Assembly: GCA_028280915.1 (NCBI GenBank)
Contig: JANQKX010000437.1
Coordinates: forward strand, 1-5,290
Direction of reading: 5' to 3'
DNA: 5,290 nt
From: Kiloniellaceae bacterium
GTDB taxonomy: Bacteria > Pseudomonadota > Alphaproteobacteria > Kiloniellales > Kiloniellaceae
Below are positions 1 to 4,937 of the stretch, in pieces. Under the pieces are notes generated by a model. The model was not told the DNA's origin and ran no database searches. It worked only from the letters and a program-made list of their open reading frames with translations. The position numbers were made by a program, and so were the translations under genes. Each line of letters opens with the position of its first letter. Within the stretch, counting starts at the first letter, position 1.

Positions 1-302
1 GTACTGTAGGGGGCCTCCGGCTCCTGCACCCGGCTGCCGTCCGCCGTGGGCGGGGCAAAAACCTCCAGATGGGCCGCGGCCTCCCGGGCGATGGCCGCGG
101 CGATGACCTCGTGGTTGCAGCCATAGGCCCGCCCGGCCGCCTGGCCATAGGTGGAGACCGACTGCACCAGCTCGCTGATCGGCGCCAACGGCGGATCGGC
201 GGCCCTTACCGCTCCCGACCACAGGCCTGCCGCCGCCACAACCGCGCTGCCAAGACTGATCGCCCGACAAAACCGCCCCCGCTTATCAAATCCAACCGCC
301 AT
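1..302 (-). CDS. Exported protein of unknown function, N-terminal 100 residues (partial)
   Basis: I do not recognise this protein. The reading frame is open from an ATG at 302 to the window edge, so the C-terminus is missing. The start is well supported: GGGAGGAGAAGG lies just upstream of the ATG with normal spacing. Residues 1-35 look like a Sec signal peptide, with basic residues K7, R8, R10 and R13, a hydrophobic Ala/Val/Gly stretch at about 14-32, and likely cleavage near VRA-AD (34/35). The mature part begins with a Pro-rich stretch, then a probable helical segment (about 42-82) containing one cysteine (C62 in YGCNHE) and an Ala-rich run. It lies 63 bp downstream of the crotonase gene on the same strand and may be cotranscribed with it. 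A periplasmic location is inferred from the signal peptide; function is unknown. Confidence 0.75.
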   Translation of the reverse strand, partial: MAVGFDKRGRFCRAISLGSAVVAAAGLWSGAVRAADPPLAPISELVQSVSTYGQAAGRAYGCNHEVIAAAIAREAAAHLEVFAPPTADGSRVQEPEAPYS

Positions 303-346
303 AACCGCCTTCTCCTCCCATTCGATGCCAAGTTGGGCCGCGTGCC

Positions 347-359
347 GACGCCCGGCGTC
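347..359 (-). repeat. Short GC-rich inverted repeat between the crotonase gene and the exported-protein gene
   Basis: GACGCC and GGCGTC face each other around a single central base, just after the crotonase stop codon (366-368). As RNA this gives a 5-bp stem with a 3-nt loop. No T-run follows on the minus strand, so it does not look like a standard intrinsic terminator. It may be an intercistronic stem-loop or simply chance in GC-rich DNA. Confidence 0.3.
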
Positions 360-365
360 CCGAAT

Positions 366-1145
366 CTAGTGGCCCTTAAACTCCGGCTTCCGCTTGGCGA
401 GAAAAGCCCGCACCCCCTCGTGGTAGTCCTGGGTATCGCACGACTGATAGGGTTCGTTCCAATCCAAGGGGCCGAGTTTTTCCGGCTGGCGGGCGCGGCG
501 GGCGAAGATCTTGTGCCATCGCGCGGCCCGGGGCGCGCCAGCGGCGATGCGCGCCACGGCGGCCCCGGCCTCACTCTCCAGCGCCAGATCGTCCACCGCC
601 CGGGTCACCAGGCCCTTGTGATAGGCTTCCTCGGCGCCGAACACCCGCCCTTCCAAGAGAATTTCCATGGCCACGCTATGCCCAACCACTTCCACCAAGG
701 CGATCATGGCCGGATAGGGCAAGCAGTGACCGATGCGGTTGATGGGAATGCCGAAGGTGGCCGAGCGGTTGCACAGGCGCAGGTCGCACTGCAGGGCCAG
801 TTCCAAACCGCCGCCGATGCAGGCACCCTCGATCACCGCCACGGTGGGATAGGGGCAGTCGTGCACCGCCTCCATGGCCCGGTCCATGACGCGGGCATAG
901 GAAATGGCCTGTTCCCTGCTGAAGCGCACTTTTTCGAACTCGGCGATATCGGCACCCGCCGCGAAGGCCTTGCCGCCCGCACCGCGCAGAACCACCACCC
1001 GCAAGTCCTTGTCCTCATTGAGGGCCTGCATAGCCTCGCCCAACTGGTGCCACATGTCCAAGTCAAAGGCGTTGTGGCAATGGGGCCGGTTCAGCGTGAC
1101 CGTTGCCACCAGCGCTTCCTTTTGCACCAAAATCGATTCCGCCAT
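366..1145 (-). CDS. Enoyl-CoA hydratase/isomerase (crotonase) family protein
   Basis: This 259-residue protein has the usual length and layout of the crotonase superfamily, which acts on acyl-CoA thioesters in the cytoplasm by stabilising an enolate in an oxyanion hole. Visible signatures are an N-terminal TLNRP (17-21), the CoA/oxyanion loop AFAAGADI (60-67), and IEGACIGGGLELAL (105-118), followed by CDLR and FGIPINRIG (131-139). E115 corresponds to the first catalytic glutamate of rat mitochondrial enoyl-CoA hydratase (Glu144). The second one (Glu164, in FGQPE) is Ile135 here. The protein may therefore not be a true hydratase; another crotonase-fold reaction is possible. The ATG at 1145 is preceded by AAAGGGCGGGAG, a moderate ribosome site. 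It is transcribed away from the pentapeptide lipoprotein gene, and an exported-protein gene follows 63 bp downstream. The family is certain; the substrate cannot be told. Confidence 0.93.
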   Translation of the reverse strand: MAESILVQKEALVATVTLNRPHCHNAFDLDMWHQLGEAMQALNEDKDLRVVVLRGAGGKAFAAGADIAEFEKVRFSREQAISYARVMDRAMEAVHDCPYPTVAVIEGACIGGGLELALQCDLRLCNRSATFGIPINRIGHCLPYPAMIALVEVVGHSVAMEILLEGRVFGAEEAYHKGLVTRAVDDLALESEAGAAVARIAAGAPRAARWHKIFARRARQPEKLGPLDWNEPYQSCDTQDYHEGVRAFLAKRKPEFKGH

Positions 1146-1365
1146 GGCTCCCGCCCTTTCTTATCTGCCAATTTTTCCGCCGAATTGACGCGCCGCGCCC
1201 ACTTTCCGGGCAGCCTAGCAAAGATTCATCCTCTGCGTCACAGGCCTTTCGCGCCCGGCAAACGTCATTGGGGAAAAACGTCATTTGGGGTGTGCAATCG
1301 GGGCAAGACTGGTAAAGTAGCCGCCAGTAAAGCTTGACAGGCCACAGTTTTGGGGGAAGCAGATC
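1146..1365. promoter_or_regulatory. Divergent intergenic region between the crotonase and lipoprotein genes
   Basis: This 220-bp gap must hold the promoters for both divergent genes. I see no convincing -35/-10 pair on either strand. A TTGACA at 1334-1339 lies too close to the lipoprotein start (1366) to have a sensible -10. The right half is less GC-rich than the flanking genes and contains the direct repeat listed separately. The lipoprotein ribosome site, GGGGGAAG, lies at 1352-1359. Confidence 0.5.
1260..1290 (+). repeat. 10-bp direct repeat with 16-bp period, candidate operator
   Basis: AAACGTCATT occurs at 1260-1269 and again at 1276-1285. Each copy is followed by GGGG, the second after one extra T. 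The repeat lies 76-106 bp upstream of the lipoprotein start and 115-145 bp upstream of the crotonase start. A perfect 10-bp repeat this close together is unlikely by chance in 220 bp. Binding by a tandem-site regulator is inference. The 16-bp period does not match the 11-bp period of a Pho box. Confidence 0.5.
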
Positions 1366-1893
1366 ATGTCTTTTCATAAGTGCGCGGGTCGGAAGTACGC
1401 AGGACTTGCCGCGGCGGTGTCCGTTCTGCTTCTTTTGGCGGCCTGCGAAGGCTATGACTACCGCCCCCTCAGCATCGCCACGGCTCAGGACTGCACCGTC
1501 GATCCCGGCTCGCGCAACGACTTCGACTATTGGGCGCTCGGCCAATCCGGCACGAAAGTCAACTGGTCCGGCTGCAACAAGGCGCAAGGCCAGTTGGCCG
1601 ATGCCAACCTGTCCTGCGCCGACCTGAGCAAGACCGACCTGCGGGGCGCCGATTTGTCCGGCGCCGATCTGGGCTGTGCCTACGCCAAGGCGGTGAACCT
1701 CTCCGGCGCCAATCTCACCGGCGCCAACGTGCGCAGCACCTGGCTGCAGAACGCCAACCTGACCAAGGCCAACCTGACCGGGGTGAACTGGCAGGGCATG
1801 ACCCTGCCCGAAGGGGCCGATTTTTCCGGCGCCACCTGGACCGACGGCAAAACCGTCTGCGCCGAGGGCTCCATCGGCGAGTGCAAAAAATAA
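1366..1893 (+). CDS. Pentapeptide-repeat lipoprotein
   Basis: This 175-residue protein has a lipoprotein signal peptide: basic n-region (K5, R9, K10), hydrophobic 12-24, and lipobox LAAC with acylation at C27. Residue +2 is Glu, not Asp, so outer-membrane sorting is likely. Residues from about 65 to 144 run in one unbroken pentapeptide register (A-D/N-L-x-x), about 16 repeats or four 20-residue turns of a right-handed quadrilateral beta-helix. The clearest copies are 80-104 and 110-139. Two more degenerate repeats follow, then a short tail with C165 and C173. C84 and C104 occupy the same repeat position exactly one turn apart. Pentapeptide proteins include DNA-gyrase protectors (Qnr/MfpA), but an exported lipoprotein cannot do that in the cytoplasm, so function is unknown. 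The ATG is preceded by GGGGGAAG. The gene stands alone, with a 161-bp gap before the next plus-strand gene. Confidence 0.93.
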   Translation: MSFHKCAGRKYAGLAAAVSVLLLLAACEGYDYRPLSIATAQDCTVDPGSRNDFDYWALGQSGTKVNWSGCNKAQGQLADANLSCADLSKTDLRGADLSGADLGCAYAKAVNLSGANLTGANVRSTWLQNANLTKANLTGVNWQGMTLPEGADFSGATWTDGKTVCAEGSIGECKK

Positions 1894-1894
1894 T

Positions 1895-1919
1895 CGCGGT
1901 CTTTCGCCGAAAGTGCGCG
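1895..1919 (+). terminator. Possible weak hairpin after the lipoprotein gene
   Basis: An imperfect palindrome begins two bases after the lipoprotein stop codon. CTTTC (1901-1905) pairs with GAAAG (1909-1913) across a 3-nt loop, and an outer CGCG/CGCG stem (1895-1898 with 1916-1919) is separated from it by a 2x2 internal loop. No T-run follows, so it is not a classical intrinsic terminator. It may stabilise the 3' end or act with Rho. Confidence 0.25.
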
Positions 1920-2054
1920 CCCGTTCCACGGAACATCATGGCTAACGATTTGTTAACCGCCAAAAGGTCTCATACGGGGCCATGATTCCTGAGTCCCGGT
2001 ACCTGCCTGTCATCGCACCGCTTTTGCCTTCCGTCGCCGCGGGGGTTGCCCAGC
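1920..2054. other. Intergenic stretch before the patatin gene
   Basis: This stretch separates the lipoprotein hairpin from the patatin start. It is locally AT-richer around 1938-1965 (GATTTGTTAACC). I find no clear -35/-10 pair. Two tiny frames (ATG 1938 to stop 1985, 15 codons; ATG 1982 to stop 2065, 27 codons) overlap each other by ATGA, and the second runs into the patatin start. Neither has a convincing ribosome site, so I do not call them as genes. Confidence 0.4.
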
Positions 2055-3161
2055 ATGCCCGATGACAGCCGCCCTCCGCCCATGGCCGAGGGGCCCGGCA
2101 GAGGGAAAACCCGCCGGGTGCCGGCCGTCAAACAGATCAAGCTGGCCCTGCAAGGGGGCGGTGCCCACGGCGCCTTGACCTGGGGCGTCTTGGACCGCCT
2201 GCTGGCGGACGAAAGCCTGGAAATCCAGGCGGTCAGCGGCGCCAGCGCCGGCGCGGTCAATGGCGCCGCCTTGGCCCATGGCCTGGCGAGCGGCGGACGC
2301 GAAACGGCGCGGGAAACCTTGGCCCAGCTCTGGCGCGGCGCGGCCAACGCGACCCAATTCACACCCTTCAAGCCGGCCTTGCTGGACCGCTGGTTTTCCG
2401 CCGGCGGCCTCAACTTCTCGCCGGCCTATCAGTTGGTGGATGTGTTTTCCCGGCTGGTCTGTCCCTTCGATCCCAACATCATGGGCCTCAGCCCCCTGCG
2501 TCAGTTGCTGGAAGACCACATCGACTTCAGCCGCCTGCGGGAGACGGCGGGGATCGACCTCTTCATCAGCGCCACCGATGCCCTGGACGGCCGGGCGCGG
2601 ATCTTCTCCCGGGCCGAACTCACGGTCGACGCCCTCATGGCCGCCACCTGCCTGCCCTTGATGCAGCGCCCGGTGACCATCGACGGGCGGCCCTATTGGG
2701 ACGGCGGCTACGTGGCCAACCCGCCGCTGCACCATCTGGCGAAAGAGAACTCCGCCCAGTGCGACGGGCCCAAAGACAGCCGGGCCATTGACATTGTGCT
2801 CGTGCAGCTGACCCCCTTCCAGTTCGAGGACCTGCCCGGCCATGCAGCCGGCATCATGGACCGCTTGACCGCCATCGCCTTCAACGCCGGGCTCCTGCGC
2901 GAGCTGCAGCACATCGAGTTCGTCAACAAGATGGTCGCGGCCGGCCAAGCGGGCGACGGCTATCGCCCCATCCACCTGCACGTGATCCATGCCGAGGACG
3001 TGGTGGCCAATTTGGACGCCACCTCGAAACTCAACGTGGACTGGGACTTTTTGCGCGAGCTCTTCGACATCGGCCAAGCCCGCGCCGATGCCTGGCTGGC
3101 GGACAACCGCAAAAAGCTCGGCAGGGCCAGCAGCTTCCAAAGCGATAGCCTTTACGTTTAG
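2055..3161 (+). CDS. Patatin-like phospholipase / lipid acyl hydrolase
   Basis: This is a 368-residue patatin-fold serine hydrolase expected to cleave acyl esters of (phospho)lipids with a Ser-Asp dyad. Numbered from the ATG at 2055, the oxyanion motif GGGAHG is at 34-39, the nucleophile elbow GASAG at 62-66 (Ser64), and the catalytic Asp is D216 in DGGY. After the patatin domain, the segment FNAGLLRELQHIEFVNKMV (about 278-296) resembles the C-terminal region of bacterial patatins annotated with DUF3734. The N-terminal 24 residues are Pro/Arg-rich and not a signal peptide, so a cytoplasmic or membrane-surface location is likely. A TTG at 2046 would extend the frame by three codons, but GGGGG at 2041-2045 is spaced for the ATG and abuts the TTG. 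The TAG stop overlaps the convergent acetyltransferase stop by 4 bp. Other possible substrates include intracellular polyester or lipid stores; the sequence does not decide. Confidence 0.93.
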   Translation: MPDDSRPPPMAEGPGRGKTRRVPAVKQIKLALQGGGAHGALTWGVLDRLLADESLEIQAVSGASAGAVNGAALAHGLASGGRETARETLAQLWRGAANATQFTPFKPALLDRWFSAGGLNFSPAYQLVDVFSRLVCPFDPNIMGLSPLRQLLEDHIDFSRLRETAGIDLFISATDALDGRARIFSRAELTVDALMAATCLPLMQRPVTIDGRPYWDGGYVANPPLHHLAKENSAQCDGPKDSRAIDIVLVQLTPFQFEDLPGHAAGIMDRLTAIAFNAGLLRELQHIEFVNKMVAAGQAGDGYRPIHLHVIHAEDVVANLDATSKLNVDWDFLRELFDIGQARADAWLADNRKKLGRASSFQSDSLYV

Positions 3162-3970
3162 GCTGGCCCGACACCTCTCTGCCACTGCGCTACGCTGCGC
3201 CAAGCATCCATACACTCGGCGCAATCACTGTCATTTGGATGCAGAAACACAAACCTATCTTCTGTCAGCTTGCCCGTGACCGTCGAGACCAGGTCCGTCG
3301 ATTTCGTCAGCTTGGCATGGGCGTGGGCGACTTCGCCATTGGCCTGGAGGCCCTTTTCGTCAAGCCAGTCATTTGTTTGGCAAAACAGCTGACAACAGTG
3401 GTCGTTTTCCGAGTAATCGACCCGAACGGCTGTGCCGCCATGACCCACGGTGATGTGTTTTGGCCGTCGGTAGGGCACATTGGCCATCAGTTCAGCCATG
3501 TGGATGGATGTGTTGGCATCATGATCCACGCCGAGTAACAAAATCTGACCATCGCAATCCAAGACGCGACCGACCGGGCTGCCATATTGGTGCGGCGGCA
3601 AGGCAATGAGATCTTGCACAATGAAGGGTGCCATTGGACCTCGCGCCGCGAAGGCGAAGGGATGCTGGCTTCGGCGCACCCCATTTCGCCGCCAGAACGT
3701 ATCGGCGGTGACACCTAGATCGGAGCTGCAAGGCGTCACCAGCGGATCAAAGACTTCCTCATCGTTTCCGGTCCAAGACGGCATGACCAAGGTCCCTTCA
3801 GGACCCAAGGCTTCAATTAAGGCACCGATCAGCCCCGTCGGCCCGCCTTCGATGGGACGCACCGCCCGGAAGGAACTGTGGACCAACAAAACACCACCGA
3901 TTTGGACCCCCAATTCACGTAGTTGATCAACAACTTCCGCCTGGGTAAACGCGCGCCTTTCGACTTTCAT
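3158..3970 (-). CDS. aac(3): AAC(3)-IV-like aminoglycoside 3-N-acetyltransferase
   Basis: This 270-residue protein belongs to the Antibiotic_NAT family, which transfers acetyl from acetyl-CoA to the 3-amino group of 2-deoxystreptamine aminoglycosides in the cytoplasm. It resembles, from memory, the plasmid enzyme AAC(3)-IV (apramycin, gentamicin and tobramycin resistance; about 258 residues) along nearly its whole length. Shared blocks include GGVLLVHSSFR (25-35), GTLVMPSW (59-66), DTFWR (90-94), HPFAFAA (103-109), GQILLLGV (141-148), HDANTSIH (150-157) and ENDHCC (188-193). H157, E188 and D190 fall at the positions of the catalytic triad reported for AAC(3)-IV (His154, Glu185, Asp187). The ATG at 3970 is the only possible start: an in-frame TAA lies 12 nt upstream. 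No Shine-Dalgarno is visible. The gene starts 25 bp after the P460 stop and may depend on its transcript. Composition is poorer in GC than the neighbours. Family members acting on other amines cannot be excluded. Confidence 0.92.
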   Translation of the reverse strand: MKVERRAFTQAEVVDQLRELGVQIGGVLLVHSSFRAVRPIEGGPTGLIGALIEALGPEGTLVMPSWTGNDEEVFDPLVTPCSSDLGVTADTFWRRNGVRRSQHPFAFAARGPMAPFIVQDLIALPPHQYGSPVGRVLDCDGQILLLGVDHDANTSIHMAELMANVPYRRPKHITVGHGGTAVRVDYSENDHCCQLFCQTNDWLDEKGLQANGEVAHAHAKLTKSTDLVSTVTGKLTEDRFVFLHPNDSDCAECMDAWRSVAQWQRGVGPA

Positions 3971-3995
3971 TATATGAGTTTAGCGAAAAAACACA

Positions 3996-4667
3996 CTATT
4001 CGGAAGGCTCCACTACCCGATAATCTTCCGGCACAAAAAACAAGTGATCGAAGGCTTCCTGGGCCAGATGGCAGGTGATGCAGTACTTGACCCTCTCGCT
4101 GCCTTTACCGTTGGTTTCGCCGAAGAGCGTGCCGTCGGGCATGATCATGCCATAGCGCCAGTCGCCGCTCACATAGCTGAAGCCATCGGGCATTTTTTCC
4201 ATGGTGAACAGGGGGCCCGGCTCGATCACGCCCGTCGCCGTGACGGTAAAGCTGTCTTTCGCCAAGACGGAGCCAACGGGCAGGCGCCCGGCATCTTCGT
4301 AGGCCAAATAAGCCTTGGCCGTGTCGTTCACGTAGTTGTTGACATAGCGCCGGCCATGGGTGGCCGAGCGATAAGGTGCCGTGTTGGCCGAGAGCCAAGC
4401 CTGATAATCCTGCGCCGCGGGCACACCCGAACTGGCATAAGCCGCAGCCATGTCGGCGGCCAGTTCATCATAGATGCGCCCGGCCTCCGCCTTGTCCAGC
4501 TGGGCCGGATCCTTCACGCGGAAATGGCGCCGCGGCGCCTCCGGGTCGCCGCTGATGGGCGAGTAGGTCACCTCGTCGGCGATACTGCCTTCGGGGCGGG
4601 CAAAGGCCAGCAAGGTCACCAGACCGGCCACCAGGGCAACACGTGACCAGGACATTGAACCAGGCAT
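3996..4667 (-). CDS. Cytochrome P460-family c-type heme protein, periplasmic
   Basis: This 223-residue precursor has a Sec signal peptide (hydrophobic 9-23, likely cleavage after SIA at 28-30) and a single C-terminal heme c motif CITCH (196-200), with His200 as proximal iron ligand. Family features include HGRRYVNNYVND (104-115), LPVGSVLAKDSF (129-140), the aromatic-rich DWRYGMIMPDG (169-179) and DHLFFVPEDYR near the end. Cytochromes P460 and c'-beta are beta-sheet c-type proteins. The well-studied P460s oxidise hydroxylamine, using a heme crosslinked to a lysine. K137 sits where that lysine is expected (the GTVTVKE region of the Nitrosomonas enzyme), but this is alignment by eye. Roles in hydroxylamine or NO chemistry are possible, not shown. 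The ATG at 4667 is preceded by GAGGGAG eight bases upstream, favouring it over the ATG at 4655. It is first in a possible two-gene unit with the acetyltransferase. Confidence 0.9.
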   Translation of the reverse strand: MPGSMSWSRVALVAGLVTLLAFARPEGSIADEVTYSPISGDPEAPRRHFRVKDPAQLDKAEAGRIYDELAADMAAAYASSGVPAAQDYQAWLSANTAPYRSATHGRRYVNNYVNDTAKAYLAYEDAGRLPVGSVLAKDSFTVTATGVIEPGPLFTMEKMPDGFSYVSGDWRYGMIMPDGTLFGETNGKGSERVKYCITCHLAQEAFDHLFFVPEDYRVVEPSE

Positions 4668-4937
4668 GACAAACGCTCCCTCAAGATCTGTCCCCGTTCA
4701 ACTGGTCGGCCCGTTTTTCGGCTTCGTTTGACCTAGATATGGGTTCGCCCGCGATCACGGGGCACTCAAAGCTTCGTGACGGTCCCGCTTTCTCCCCGAG
4801 CGGTTCTCATTACCGGTGTTTTATGCTACCGCGTCACGGTTTAGGGGCAGTTGCCCCTGGTCAAATGGCTGCGCAAGGGCCAGGCTAGGCGCCCGTCAGC
4901 GAATCCGCCGAAGAAAGAAAAAATTGGGAGCCGTCAC
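4668..4937. promoter_or_regulatory. Divergent intergenic region between the P460 and solute-binding protein genes
   Basis: This 270-bp non-coding stretch must drive both divergent genes. The best plus-strand -10 candidate is TATGCT at 4822-4827, but no matching -35 stands out. TTGACC at 4728-4733 has no good -10 at 16-18 bp. GCTTCGT occurs at 4721 and 4771, exactly 50 bp apart and each followed by GAC (after two extra T in the first copy). The 7+7 bp palindrome is listed separately. The ribosome site GGGAG (4926-4930) serves the downstream gene. No gene is supported inside this stretch. Confidence 0.5.
4843..4858. promoter_or_regulatory. Perfect 7+7 bp inverted repeat, candidate operator or leader hairpin
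   Basis: AGGGGCA and TGCCCCT face each other across GT. The site lies 80-95 bp upstream of the solute-binding protein start and just downstream of the TATGCT candidate -10 box, a position suited to a repressor operator. As RNA it would form a 6-bp stem with a tetraloop. No T-run follows, so an intrinsic terminator is unlikely. The regulator is unknown. Confidence 0.45.

Noticed and set aside
69..1337. A 422-codon plus-strand open frame opposite the exported-protein and crotonase genes
   Set aside because: It is antisense to a clear crotonase gene; its composition (His, Arg, Gly, Pro rich) and lack of any domain are typical of shadow frames in GC-rich DNA.
1334..1339. TTGACA as a -35 box for the lipoprotein gene
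   Set aside because: A -10 at normal spacing would fall on AAGCAG next to the start codon, overlapping the ribosome site; no plausible -10 exists.
1063..1929. A minus-strand frame with regular VGAGQIGA-like repeats, resembling a repeat protein
   Set aside because: The periodicity is the reverse complement of the pentapeptide codons; the plus-strand lipoprotein with lipobox and ribosome site is the real gene.
1938..2065. Two tiny overlapping frames (15 and 27 codons, ATGA overlap) leading into the patatin start, resembling a leader-peptide arrangement
   Set aside because: Neither has a convincing ribosome site, neither has regulatory codon runs, and no attenuator hairpins are visible. Short frames like this are common by chance.
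2010..3224. A 404-codon minus-strand open frame covering the patatin gene
   Set aside because: It is the antisense shadow of the patatin gene, which carries the GGGAHG, GASAG and DGG motifs. No ribosome site or recognisable domain supports the shadow.
3969..3974. A perfect TATAAT on the minus strand overlapping the acetyltransferase start codon
   Set aside because: Transcription from it would begin inside the gene, past the only possible start codon, and no -35 lies 16-18 bp upstream. Probably chance in an AT-rich spacer.
4760..4775. A GGCAC...GCTT stretch resembling a sigma-54 -24/-12 promoter
   Set aside because: The GG and GC elements are 8 bp apart rather than the required 10.
4775..4838. 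CGTGACG/CGTCACG inverted repeat with a 50-bp spacer
   Set aside because: A widely spaced 7-bp inverted match is expected about once or twice by chance in a region of this size.
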